Shown here: positions 16,935 through 25,110 of the stretch, one piece after another
How the letters are laid out: every line of letters starts with the position of its first letter
Numbering within the stretch: the stretch's first letter is position 1
Source of the DNA: CAILZL01 sp050248275
GTDB taxonomy: Bacteria; Pseudomonadota; Gammaproteobacteria; Steroidobacterales; Steroidobacteraceae
Direction of reading: 5' to 3'
DNA: 64,000 nt
NCBI GenBank assembly: GCA_050248275.1
Contig: JBFWSR010000007.1
Span: forward strand, 82,065-146,064
Translations under genes and position numbers: made by a program
Notes under the pieces: model-generated
Databases searched by the model: none
What the model saw: only the letters and a program-made list of their open reading frames with translations
Told to the model about the DNA's origin: nothing

Positions 16935-18539
16935 ATGACTCAACGAGAGCAGATGCAGTATGACGTATTGGTGGTGGGCGCCGGTCCGGCAGGACTGGCC
17001 TGCGCCATCCGTCTTAAACAGCTGGACCCGGATATCTCGATCTGTGTTCTGGAGAAGGGGGCAGTTGTCGGCGCGCACTCCCTGTCGGGCGCAGTGCTGG
17101 AGCCGGGCCCGCTCGATGAATTACTGCCCGAGTGGCGCAACCATTATCCGGGAATGAGAGTGGCGGCATGCCGCGACGAATTTCACTTCATGACTCGTCG
17201 GCGTGCGCTTGCCCTGCCATTGCCGCCGCAAATGCGCAATCATGGCAACTTCATCATATCGCTGTCCCAGCTCACATCATGGCTGGCGCAGCAGGCGGAG
17301 AGCCTGGGTGTGGATGTGTTCCCGGGATTTGCCGGCGTCTCGGCGTTATTTACTGAAGAAGGCGCGGTGAAAGGAGTACGTGTCGGCGACATGGGACTCG
17401 ATAGAGAGGGCAGGGAGGGATCTGACTACACAGCGGGCGTGGAAGTGATTGCTACTACGACAATCATTGCCGAAGGTTGCAGGGGCTCGCTGGCGAAACA
17501 GTTGATTAAGCGCTTTGCTCTGGATGCAGGCAAATCGCCACCCACTTTCTGTTTGGGCTTCAAGGAATTGTGGCAAGTGCCGCCGGGCCGCATACAGACC
17601 GGATTGATCCGGCACAGTGTCGGCTGGCCAGTCGATAGCAAAACGTATGGCGGCGGTTTTTTATATCACCTGAATCAGGACCGTTTGTACATCGGTTACG
17701 TGGCAGGGCTGGATTATCGCGACCCCCGCTTTTCACCCTTTGAGGCATTTCAGCAGTTCAAGCATCACCCTTCGATCAGATCGCTCCTGGAGGGGGGTGA
17801 AATTCTTGCAGCGGGAGCACGAACAATCGCAGCTGGAGGCTGGCAGTCCTTGCCGAAGCTCGAGATGCCGGGTGCAATACTAATCGGCGATGCCGGCGGC
17901 ACTTTGAATGTTCCGAAGATCAAGGGCATACATCAGGCCATACGTTCCGGCGTTTGTGCTGCAGAGCACGTGGTGATCGCCGCCACCGCTGCGGGCTTCG
18001 ATGCCCGGTGGCGCGCTTCGGTCGGTGGCCGTGAGCTTTATAGAGTGCGCAACATCAAACCCGGCTTTAAACATGGTCTTTGGCGGGTGTTATTGAACGG
18101 CGCCCTGGAGACCGTTACTGCCGGGCATATGCCATGGACATTGGCAAATCATGCCGATGATGCCGCCCGGCTTGAACGACTGGATGAACATCAATCGCCA
18201 ATGCGTTCCTGGATGACACGCAGTCTGCCGCCGCGCGATCGCTTGTCGTCAGTATTTTTTTCCGGGAATGCACACGATGAGTCTCAGCCGATACATCTGA
18301 AAATTTCCGATCCAGCCATATGTACAGAGCGTTGCGGGCATGAGTTTGGCAATCCCTGCGAGCGCTTCTGTCCGGCGAATGTCTATGAAATGGTGGAGGG
18401 AAGCCAGGGAAAAAGAACACTACGCATCAATGCCGCTAATTGCATCCATTGCAAGGCTTGTGACATCAAAGATCCTTATGGTGTCATTACTTGGACAGCG
18501 CCCGAAGGAGGATCAGGTCCCAATTTCCAGAATCTTTAG
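16935..18539 (+). CDS. Electron transfer flavoprotein-ubiquinone oxidoreductase
   Basis: A 534-aa ETF-QO. The N-terminal FAD loop is VLVVGAGPAGLACAIRLKQ, the segment LSGAVLEPGPLDELLPEW is characteristic, and the C terminus carries the ferredoxin-like [4Fe-4S] cluster with CTERCGHEFGNPCERFCP and CIHCKACDIKDP, ending GGSGPNFQNL as the family does. It passes electrons from ETF to ubiquinone at the membrane. Adjacent etfB and etfA suggest coexpression. Finding it within the catabolic block indicates a pathway with several acyl-CoA dehydrogenation steps, although no acyl-CoA dehydrogenase proper lies in this block. Confidence 0.95.
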   Translation: MTQREQMQYDVLVVGAGPAGLACAIRLKQLDPDISICVLEKGAVVGAHSLSGAVLEPGPLDELLPEWRNHYPGMRVAACRDEFHFMTRRRALALPLPPQMRNHGNFIISLSQLTSWLAQQAESLGVDVFPGFAGVSALFTEEGAVKGVRVGDMGLDREGREGSDYTAGVEVIATTTIIAEGCRGSLAKQLIKRFALDAGKSPPTFCLGFKELWQVPPGRIQTGLIRHSVGWPVDSKTYGGGFLYHLNQDRLYIGYVAGLDYRDPRFSPFEAFQQFKHHPSIRSLLEGGEILAAGARTIAAGGWQSLPKLEMPGAILIGDAGGTLNVPKIKGIHQAIRSGVCAAEHVVIAATAAGFDARWRASVGGRELYRVRNIKPGFKHGLWRVLLNGALETVTAGHMPWTLANHADDAARLERLDEHQSPMRSWMTRSLPPRDRLSSVFFSGNAHDESQPIHLKISDPAICTERCGHEFGNPCERFCPANVYEMVEGSQGKRTLRINAANCIHCKACDIKDPYGVITWTAPEGGSGPNFQNL

Positions 18540-18619
18540 TGCGGCGTGCGATCGGTATCGATCCATAGCAAAGGCGTTTGACGGCAGGTGCCACCGCGCC
18601 TGCCGTCTGGCGGGTTTCA

Positions 18620-19111
18620 TCAGCCCAGTACTTCCTTCGCCTGTTGTCCGGCATGGAATTCGCTGTACACCACGACGGGGATGCCGAGTTCGCCCAGTTG
18701 TTCTTCGATGACTGGCAAGACATCCCGCCATTCCAGACCACCCACGCCGGTGGCCAGACGTGGCAGCGCAATCGAAGTGAATGCTTCTTTCTTCACCATC
18801 TTGGCCAGGACGCGCAGGCTGTCGCGAACATGCTTGATGGTGGCGCGGCCGGGATGGGCGGCATGACCATTGCTACCTTCCTGGGTCAGCAGATTGACGA
18901 TGCGCACGCCATTAGTGCTACCCCACATCCAAGCCTCTCCGGGCTGGCCGTTGTGCTGTGCGCACCAGTGGTGAAAATCCTTGTGCATGGCCGGAAATTT
19001 CTGATGCAGCGACAGCGCCAATCCCTGATTCATCGGGTCTTTGGGCGCAACGCCATGGGCTATCACCTGGGCCTTGCTGAGCAGGATGTCGCCGGAAACT
19101 TGCTGGATCAT
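18620..19111 (-). CDS. Macro domain protein
   Basis: A 163-aa single macro domain. It begins MIQQVSGDILLSKAQVIAHG, the usual macro start, and has GLALSLHQKFPAMHKDFHHW, IVNLLTQEGS, IALPRLATGVGGLEW (the ribose/phosphate-binding loop) and PVVVYSEF. Such proteins bind ADP-ribose or hydrolyse ADP-ribosyl esters and thymidine ADP-ribosylation. It is convergent with ETF-QO and separated from the PpiC gene by a terminator. The asparagine usually found after the first loop in hydrolytic members is replaced in IAHGVA, so activity is uncertain. Confidence 0.85.
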   Translation of the reverse strand: MIQQVSGDILLSKAQVIAHGVAPKDPMNQGLALSLHQKFPAMHKDFHHWCAQHNGQPGEAWMWGSTNGVRIVNLLTQEGSNGHAAHPGRATIKHVRDSLRVLAKMVKKEAFTSIALPRLATGVGGLEWRDVLPVIEEQLGELGIPVVVYSEFHAGQQAKEVLG

Positions 19112-19247
19112 GAATACCTCGTGCTGATGTGAATAAGATTTTTCTGTCAGCCACTTTAGTCTTGTACCGTAAGCAAATGAATCACATCCATGTCAGTACA
19201 TTTGCGCATGCGGTTGCGGTGGCTCGCTGCTTGAGTTGATTGCGACA

Positions 19248-19282
19248 ACAAAAAAGGCGCCGATCGCAAGATCGGCGCCTTG
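19248..19282 (-). terminator. Rho-independent terminator after the PpiC gene
   Basis: On the minus strand AAGGCGCCGATC, loop, GATCGGCGCC is followed by TTTTTT. It lies 30 bp after the stop of the peptidyl-prolyl isomerase gene. Confidence 0.9.
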
Positions 19283-19310
19283 AAAGCGTTGGATGATAAA
19301 TCGTACGTGT

Positions 19311-20171
19311 TTACTTGGCGGCCTCACTGGAGGTTGAAGAACTGCTGGCGGCGGTCACGGCCTTTACTTCGACCTTGGCTGACTTGCGCAGTGTTTCCAG
19401 GTAGCTTTCAATCTTCTTGTTCTTCACCAGACTCTCCACCTGTGGCTTGACGTCTTTCAGCGCCGGCGGGCTGGGTGCGCGGCTGTCTTCCAGCTTGATG
19501 ATGTGAAAGCCGTACTGAGTCTGCACCGGCGCTTCGGTGATCTTGCCGTTTTCCAGTTGGGCAACGGCCTGACCGAACTCCTTGACCATGCTGCCCGGCG
19601 AGAACCAGCCCAGATCGCCGCCATTGCTGGCCGAGCCTGGATCCTGAGAATTTTTCTTGGCCAGTGCGGCGAAGTCGGCGCCGCCTTTCAGTTGTTTCAG
19701 CAGGGCATCGGCTTCTTCCCTGGTTTTCACCAGGATGTGGCGCGCGTGATATTCGCGCGGCATGGCTGCAATCTGCGTGTCGTATTCAGACTGGACTTCT
19801 GCATCAGTGACTGGATGTTGTTCGATGTATTGTTTGACCATGGCATCGCTGAGGATGTTGGTGCGCCAGAGGTTCAACTGCATCGCGGCGTCACCCTGTT
19901 TGTCCACGCCGGCCTTGACGGCTTCGGCAGCCGCCACATGCATGCCGATCAGACGGTCGGTCAATTGCTGGCGCTGTTCAGGCGTCAACTTGTCGGCAGT
20001 GATGCTGCCATTGCTGACGGCGTTGACGAAAGCATCGAATTCCTTGGTGGAAATCTGTTCGCCATTGACGGTGGCGAACAATTCTTCCGGCTTGACCTCT
20101 ACGCCGCCCTTGGAGCAGGCGGTGGTGGTGGCGGCAGCGAGGGCAAGCGCAAGTGCATAGCGGTATTTCAT
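19311..20171 (-). CDS. PpiC-type parvulin peptidyl-prolyl isomerase, probable lipoprotein
   Basis: A 286-aa protein. A signal peptide MKYRYALALALAAATTTAC ends in a cysteine that could be lipidated, followed by SKGG. A SurA/PrsA-like N-terminal helical part precedes the parvulin domain at about residues 140-240 (YHARHILVKTREEADALLKQ, GGDLGWFSPGSMVKEFGQAV, TQYGFHIIKLEDSR). It would assist folding of exported proteins in the periplasm or at the inner membrane. The start at 20171 is set by the signal peptide; the frame continues upstream without a plausible leader. It is likely cotranscribed with bolA and yciB, which precede it on the same strand. Confidence 0.9.
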   Translation of the reverse strand: MKYRYALALALAAATTTACSKGGVEVKPEELFATVNGEQISTKEFDAFVNAVSNGSITADKLTPEQRQQLTDRLIGMHVAAAEAVKAGVDKQGDAAMQLNLWRTNILSDAMVKQYIEQHPVTDAEVQSEYDTQIAAMPREYHARHILVKTREEADALLKQLKGGADFAALAKKNSQDPGSASNGGDLGWFSPGSMVKEFGQAVAQLENGKITEAPVQTQYGFHIIKLEDSRAPSPPALKDVKPQVESLVKNKKIESYLETLRKSAKVEVKAVTAASSSSTSSEAAK

Positions 20172-20258
20172 GTTGGGCCTTTTGTTGTCCATTGATTTGA
20201 ATGTGGATGTTGGCAAGGAACGTTTACTAAGCGATGTCGGCAATCAGAAAATGGTGTC

Positions 20259-20537
20259 TCAGTCCCGGGCTTCTTCCGGCGTTTGCGCGGTGATGCTCAG
20301 GGCGTGAATGTCGGTCTGCATCAACTCTCCCAGACTGCGATAGATCAGCTGATGTCTTGCGATCGGACGCAACCCGGCAAACCGGTCTGAAACAATGTGT
20401 ACGCGATAATGACCTCGGCTGCCTTCGGCGCCGGCATGGCCGGCATGCAGGTGGCTTTCATCTTCCAGCACCAGGGCAGCAGGCTGAAGTGTGGCGTTCA
20501 AACGCGCCCGGATGATGTCATAGCGTTGGCTGTGCAT
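20259..20537 (-). CDS. bolA: BolA family protein
   Basis: A 92-aa BolA-like protein. The conserved core is visible in LEDESHLHAGH, SHYRV-like GHYRVHIVSDRFAGL and ARHQLIYRSLGELM, with helix-turn-helix-like topology. By family knowledge BolA proteins partner monothiol glutaredoxins in iron-sulfur handling and stress responses. The gene sits between yciB and the PpiC lipoprotein on the same strand, an arrangement seen in gammaproteobacteria. Confidence 0.92.
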   Translation of the reverse strand: MHSQRYDIIRARLNATLQPAALVLEDESHLHAGHAGAEGSRGHYRVHIVSDRFAGLRPIARHQLIYRSLGELMQTDIHALSITAQTPEEARD

Positions 20538-20555
20538 GGGTTAAGACACGTTAAT

Positions 20556-21125
20556 TTACTGGGAGTCGCCGGAGTGTTTGCTGACCGGACCGTCGGTCTC
20601 CTTGGGGAGTTTGCCGGCCAGCCACAGTCCCTGCAGGATCACGAACAGCACGGTCAGCCCCAGCATGCCGAATACCTTGAAGTTCACCCAGGTGGCTTCG
20701 TCGAACTGATAGAGCACATAAATGTTGAGCGCGCCCATCAGGGTGAAAAAACTCACCCACATCCAGTTAAGCATGCGCCAGAAGCGGGGTTCCAGCGTGA
20801 TCTGGGCGCCCATCAGGCGCTGTACCAGCGTCTGGCCGCCAAAATAAGGCGCGAGCAGGAAGCCCATGGCAAACAGCCAGTTCAGCGCTGTGGGTTTCCA
20901 TTGGATGAAGGCCTTGTCGCGTATCAGCAGGGTAATGCCGCCGAAGATCAGCACCAGCACGGTGGACAGCAGCATCATCGGACTGAGCTTGTCCTGCCGG
21001 AACCACTGCACCAGCGCCTGGACGACCATGGCGACCATGATCGTCGCGGTGGCCACATAAATACCACCCAGTTTGTAGGCGATGAAGAAGGCCAGGACGG
21101 GCAGGAAGTCGAACAACAATTGCAT
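20556..21125 (-). CDS. yciB: YciB family inner membrane protein (intracellular septation protein A)
   Basis: A 189-aa membrane protein with about five or six hydrophobic helices: MQLLFDFLPVLAFFIAYKLGG, IYVATATIMVAMVVQAL, LLSTVLVLIFGGITLL, WLFAMGFLLAPYFGG, and two more near VSFFTLMGALNIYVLY and VFGMLGLTVLFVILQGLWL. MQLLFDFLPVLAFF is the standard start of the family, so 21125 is chosen over the longer frame from 21191. YciB is involved in cell-envelope synthesis. It is upstream of bolA by 18 bp and divergent from yciO. Confidence 0.93.
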   Translation of the reverse strand: MQLLFDFLPVLAFFIAYKLGGIYVATATIMVAMVVQALVQWFRQDKLSPMMLLSTVLVLIFGGITLLIRDKAFIQWKPTALNWLFAMGFLLAPYFGGQTLVQRLMGAQITLEPRFWRMLNWMWVSFFTLMGALNIYVLYQFDEATWVNFKVFGMLGLTVLFVILQGLWLAGKLPKETDGPVSKHSGDSQ

Positions 21126-21244
21126 GAATGGCTGCGCGGACAGGGATAAAGGCCGCGTATCATACGTGAAGCATTTGACCGGCGCGCTCATGGTGCGCGG
21201 TTGACGCCGGATGGCGACCTGAACCGAAGTCCATAAACGAACCC

Positions 21245-21868
21245 ATGCCCAGCCTGTATCTCGATATTCATCCCCGGAATCCCCAGCCGCGCCTGATCCG
21301 TCAGGCGGTCGATATCATTCGCGAAGGCGGCGTGGTGGTGTACCCCACTGATTCCTGTTACGCACTGGGCTGTCATATCGGTGACAAGGACGCCATGGAA
21401 CGCATTGGACGCATCCGTGAAACCGACAAGCATCATCACTTCACGCTGGTGTGTCGCGACCTTTCCGAAATCGCCACTTACGCCAAGGTCAGCAATCAGA
21501 GCTACCGCCTGCTCAAGGCGCATACGCCGGGGGCGTATACCTTCATTCTGCTGGCGAGCCGCGAGACGCCCAAGCGCCTGCAACATGAGCGCCGACGCAC
21601 CATTGGCATCCGTATTCCCGATCATCCCGTGCCCCTGGCGTTGCTGACCGAACTCAACGAACCCCTGCTGAGCTCCACCCTGCTGCTGCCCGGGGACGAA
21701 CTGCCCATGACCGACGCCCGGGATATCCAGGAACGGCTGAAATACCGGGTCGATGCCGTGCTGGATGGCGGTAATTGCGGCTTCGAGCCGACGACGGTCA
21801 TCGATCTGGAGGGACCGGCGCCGATCGTGTTGCGGCGCGGTCGAGGTGATCCTGCCCCGTTCCTGTAG
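21245..21868 (+). CDS. yciO: YciO/Sua5/YrdC family protein
   Basis: A 207-aa YrdC-fold protein. Typical segments are REGGVVVYPTDSCYALGCHI, a KHHHFTLVCRDLSEIATYAK nucleotide-site stretch, PGAYTFILLASRETPKRL and RRTIGIRIPDHPV. The family includes the threonylcarbamoyl-AMP synthase used for tRNA t6A; the YciO branch is a paralogue of TsaC with weaker known activity. It precedes trpS and the scp genes as in many gammaproteobacteria. A short GGGGC hairpin begins at its stop codon. Confidence 0.9.
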   Translation: MPSLYLDIHPRNPQPRLIRQAVDIIREGGVVVYPTDSCYALGCHIGDKDAMERIGRIRETDKHHHFTLVCRDLSEIATYAKVSNQSYRLLKAHTPGAYTFILLASRETPKRLQHERRRTIGIRIPDHPVPLALLTELNEPLLSSTLLLPGDELPMTDARDIQERLKYRVDAVLDGGNCGFEPTTVIDLEGPAPIVLRRGRGDPAPFL

Positions 21869-21891
21869 GGGCAGGTTTGAAACCCGCCCCT
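21867..21891. repeat. REP-like hairpin after yciO
   Basis: AGGGGC-AGGTTTGAAACC-CGCCCCT forms an imperfect hairpin that starts inside the yciO stop codon. The string CTGTAGGGGC resembles the widespread CTGTAGG repeats of gammaproteobacteria, and a related CCTGTAGGTGCGACGG sequence occurs at 59363. It lacks a T-run. Confidence 0.5.
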
Positions 21892-21974
21892 GCGCAAGGT
21901 TGCCGTGCCCCGAACAGGCTGAACCCCTATAATCGCCGACCTCATTCCCGGAATACTGAAAAGGATGCGGTCAG

Positions 21975-23222
21975 GTGGCTTCCAACCCCACCCGCCGCAA
22001 GGGTCAAGCTTTGAGTTCACCTAACGCGAATAACAGAATCCTGTCGGGCATGCGGCCTTCCGGCGAGTTGCATCTGGGCAATTACCACGGCGCGCTCAAG
22101 AACTGGGTGGAGCTGCAGTACCAATATGAATGCTATTTCTTCATTGCCGACATTCACGCGCTGACCACGGGCTACGAGGACACCACCCAGTTGGAAACGC
22201 GGGTATGGCGCATGGTGGTGGACTGGCTGGCGGCCGGACTGAATCCGGCGGCCTGTACCATTTTCATCCAGTCGCGGGTGCCAGAACATTCGGAACTGCA
22301 TCTGTTGCTGTCGATGGTCACGCCGCTGAGCTGGCTGGAACGCGTCCCCACCTACAAGGACCAGCAGGAACAGTTGAAGGATCAGGATCTGGCAACCTAT
22401 GGCTTTCTCGGCTATCCGCTGCTGCAAAGCGCGGACATCCTGCTCTACAAGCCGCAGTTCGTTCCGGTTGGCGAAGACCAGGTGGCGCATGTGGAAATCA
22501 CCCGCGAAGTGGCGCGCCGTTTCAATTTCCTCTTCGGTCGCGAAACCGATTTCGAGACCAAGGTTGGCAAGGCGCTGAAGAACCTGGGGAGCCGCGCCGC
22601 CCAGTATCGTGAGTTCCGCAAGGCCTATCAGGAGCAGGGCGATGCCGAATCGCTGGCCAAGGCGCATGCCTTGCTGGAAGCAAGCACCCGCTTGACGGTG
22701 GCAGATCGCGAGCGTCTGCTGGGATATCTGGAAGGCACCGGCCGCAGCATCCTGATCGAACCACAGGCCCTGCTGACCGCGACACCCAAAGTGCCGGGTC
22801 TGGATGGCCGCAAGATGTCCAAGTCCTATGGCAATACCATCGGCCTGCGTGAAGAACCGGACAGTGTGGCCAAGAAACTGCGTACCATGCAGACCGACCC
22901 GGCGCGGGTGCGACGTACCGATCCCGGCAATCCCGAACAGTGTCCGGTGTGGGATCTGCACAAGATCTATTCCGATGACGACACCAAGCAATGGGTGCAG
23001 AACGGTTGCCGTTCCGCCGGCATCGGCTGCCTCGACTGCAAGAAGCCGCTGATCGACAAGGTGGTGACGGAAATCAACGCCATCAGGACACGCGCCCAGG
23101 AATACGAAGAGAATCACGATCTGGTGCGCGGCATCATTGCCGAAGGCTGTGAAAAGGCGCGCGATGTGGCGCGGCAGACGCTTGATGAAGTGCGCCAGGC
23201 CATTGGCATGAATTACCGGTGA
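21975..23222 (+). CDS. trpS: Tryptophanyl-tRNA synthetase
   Basis: A 415-aa class I aminoacyl-tRNA synthetase. The HIGH motif region is SGELHLGNYHG and the KMSKS region is GRKMSKSYGN. The signatures FIQSRVPEHSELHLLLSM and TYGFLGYPLLQSADILLYKP are specific to TrpS. It is longer than the ~335-aa classic form, with an insertion around residues 185-260 and a C-terminal part with CLDCKK; this longer form is known in several gammaproteobacteria. The GTG at 21975 follows AAGGA at moderate distance. It stands upstream of scpA, scpB and the rluB-like gene. Confidence 0.97.
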   Translation: MASNPTRRKGQALSSPNANNRILSGMRPSGELHLGNYHGALKNWVELQYQYECYFFIADIHALTTGYEDTTQLETRVWRMVVDWLAAGLNPAACTIFIQSRVPEHSELHLLLSMVTPLSWLERVPTYKDQQEQLKDQDLATYGFLGYPLLQSADILLYKPQFVPVGEDQVAHVEITREVARRFNFLFGRETDFETKVGKALKNLGSRAAQYREFRKAYQEQGDAESLAKAHALLEASTRLTVADRERLLGYLEGTGRSILIEPQALLTATPKVPGLDGRKMSKSYGNTIGLREEPDSVAKKLRTMQTDPARVRRTDPGNPEQCPVWDLHKIYSDDDTKQWVQNGCRSAGIGCLDCKKPLIDKVVTEINAIRTRAQEYEENHDLVRGIIAEGCEKARDVARQTLDEVRQAIGMNYR

Positions 23223-23268
23223 ATATCGCAGGCTGGGATGTCATCCAGCCTGCAAGTTGGCAAACCAG

Positions 23269-24348
23269 ATGAATTCCGAGCTGAAACACGTGGCAGAAGA
23301 TGAATTGAGCAGCAGCGAAGCAGAACGCGCCGCCGAACAAGCGGCGTTGACTGAGGCTGTGGCGTCACCGCTGCCGCAACAGACGGAAATGCCGTTTGCC
23401 ATGGTGGAGGGCGAGCCGTACACCGAAGTGCCGCGCGATCTGTACATCCCGCCCGATGCGCTGCAGGTGTTTCTCGAAGCATTTGAGGGTCCGCTGGACC
23501 TGTTGCTGTATCTGATCCGCAAACAGAATCTGGACATTCTCGATATTCCCATCGCCGAGATCACCCGGCAGTACATGGGCTATATCGACGTCATGGAAAA
23601 TCTGCAACTGGAACTGGCCGGCGAATATCTGCTGATGGCCGCCATGCTGGCGGAAATCAAATCGCGCATGCTGCTGCCGCGTTCCCGAAGCGAAGACGGA
23701 CAGGAAGAGGAAGATCCGCGCGCCGAACTGGTGCGGCGTCTGCAGGAATACGAGCGCTTCAAGAAAGCGGCCGATGATCTGGATCGCCTGCAGCGACTGG
23801 ATCGCGATGTGTTGCCGGCCATGGTAGAAATGGTCGAGCGGCGGGTGGTGCAAATGCATCCCGAAGTGACACTCACGGAAATGCTCAAGGCCTTCCGCGA
23901 AGTGGTGCAGCGCTCGGAGCACTTCAGTCATCACCACATCCAGCGCGAACGTCTGTCGCAGCGACAGCGCATGACGGAAATCCTGGCCCTGCTGGAACAG
24001 GCCGAGTTCGTCGAGTTCATCCGTCTGTTCAAGCCGGAAGAAGGCCGCATGGGCGTGACGGTGACCTTCATTTCCATTCTGGAGCTGATGAAGGAAGGCA
24101 TGCTCGACATTGTGCAGACCGAGCCCTATGCGCCCCTGCATGTATGCAAGGCCAGCGGTCGTCGCGGCGCGCCGGCCGTCGTCAGCGATGCCGACGCGGA
24201 AAACCAGGCGGCCCTGGCGCAACCGGAATTACCCGATGAAAACCTGGTCGAGGACGAGCTTGATGCAGGCGATGAGGCGCGTACCGAGGATGCCGGCAAC
24301 GCGGCCAAATTGTTGCCGGAATCGACTCCTGCCGATGAAACGCCTTAA
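23269..24348 (+). CDS. scpA: Segregation and condensation protein A
   Basis: A 359-aa ScpA kleisin. The core starts near residue 65 with LQVFLEAFEGPLDLLLYLIR, then QNLDILDIPIAEITRQYM and ELAGEYLLMAAMLAEIKSRM; the C-terminal winged helix includes VTVTFISILELMKEG. An acidic N-terminal extension and a long acidic C-terminal tail are present. ScpA bridges SMC heads and works with ScpB in chromosome organisation. The ATG at 23269 is preferred; the frame also has a TTG four codons earlier. It is followed by scpB after 27 bp. Confidence 0.95.
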   Translation: MNSELKHVAEDELSSSEAERAAEQAALTEAVASPLPQQTEMPFAMVEGEPYTEVPRDLYIPPDALQVFLEAFEGPLDLLLYLIRKQNLDILDIPIAEITRQYMGYIDVMENLQLELAGEYLLMAAMLAEIKSRMLLPRSRSEDGQEEEDPRAELVRRLQEYERFKKAADDLDRLQRLDRDVLPAMVEMVERRVVQMHPEVTLTEMLKAFREVVQRSEHFSHHHIQRERLSQRQRMTEILALLEQAEFVEFIRLFKPEEGRMGVTVTFISILELMKEGMLDIVQTEPYAPLHVCKASGRRGAPAVVSDADAENQAALAQPELPDENLVEDELDAGDEARTEDAGNAAKLLPESTPADETP

Positions 24349-24375
24349 CCGGATTCTGAGATGGAATGACTGCCG

Positions 24376-25107
24376 ATGAATGATATAGAAATGAAATGCC
24401 AGTTCGAGGCGGCCATCCTGGCGGCCGGACGTCCCCTCAGCACGCAGCAACTGGCGGAGCTGTTCGATGAACGCGAGCGGCCCAGCCTGGAGCAGGTGCT
24501 GAATGCCCTGCAGGCGCTGCGCGAGGACTATCAGAGCCGCGGTCTGGAACTGGTGGAAGTATCCAGTGGCTGGCGCATCCAGGTGCGCAACAACTGCATC
24601 GATTTCGTGTCACGCCTGTGGCAGGAGCGTCCTTCGCGTTACTCGCGCGCATTGCTGGAAACGCTGGCGCTGATTGCCTACCGTCAGCCGATCACGCGCG
24701 GTGAAATTGAAGAGATCCGTGGCGTGGCGGTCAGCGCATCCATCATGCGCACCCTGCATGACCGCAACTGGATTCGCGTGGTCGGTCATCGCGAAGTGCC
24801 GGGTCGCCCGGAAGTGTTGGCCACCACCAGGGAGTTTCTGGATTACTTCGGTCTGAAGAGTCTCGATCAATTGCCTTCGCTGGCTGAACTCAAGGATGTG
24901 GAAACCATCGGCGTGCAGTTGGAATTCAACACCAGCGAGGCGGCGCCGGTTGAAGACACGCTGGAAGACAATGGCGCGGCGGCCAATGAGGATGTGGCTG
25001 CAGAGGCGGCTGATGCTGAAGCCATTGACGCCGGGCCCGCCGCAACAGTGGAACCGGTTGCTGAAGACATTACTGCAGAGCCTGACGCCGCTGCGCAGGC
25101 GCAATAG
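24376..25107 (+). CDS. scpB: Segregation and condensation protein B
   Basis: A 243-aa ScpB with two winged-helix domains: KCQFEAAILAAGRPLSTQQLAEL at the N terminus and the highly conserved ALLETLALIAYRQPITRGEIEEIRG in the second; the segment GRPEVLATTREFLDYFGLKSL is diagnostic. The last ~65 residues are a low-complexity Ala/Glu/Asp tail, longer than in most relatives. It would bind ScpA and the SMC complex. The stop is three bases before the rluB-like ATG, so these are cotranscribed. Confidence 0.95.
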   Translation: MNDIEMKCQFEAAILAAGRPLSTQQLAELFDERERPSLEQVLNALQALREDYQSRGLELVEVSSGWRIQVRNNCIDFVSRLWQERPSRYSRALLETLALIAYRQPITRGEIEEIRGVAVSASIMRTLHDRNWIRVVGHREVPGRPEVLATTREFLDYFGLKSLDQLPSLAELKDVETIGVQLEFNTSEAAPVEDTLEDNGAAANEDVAAEAADAEAIDAGPAATVEPVAEDITAEPDAAAQAQ

Positions 25108-25110
25108 CGC

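Noticed and set aside
21867..21891. Rho-independent terminator after yciO
   Set aside because: The hairpin has no T-run on either side and begins in the stop codon; a REP-like repeat fits better.
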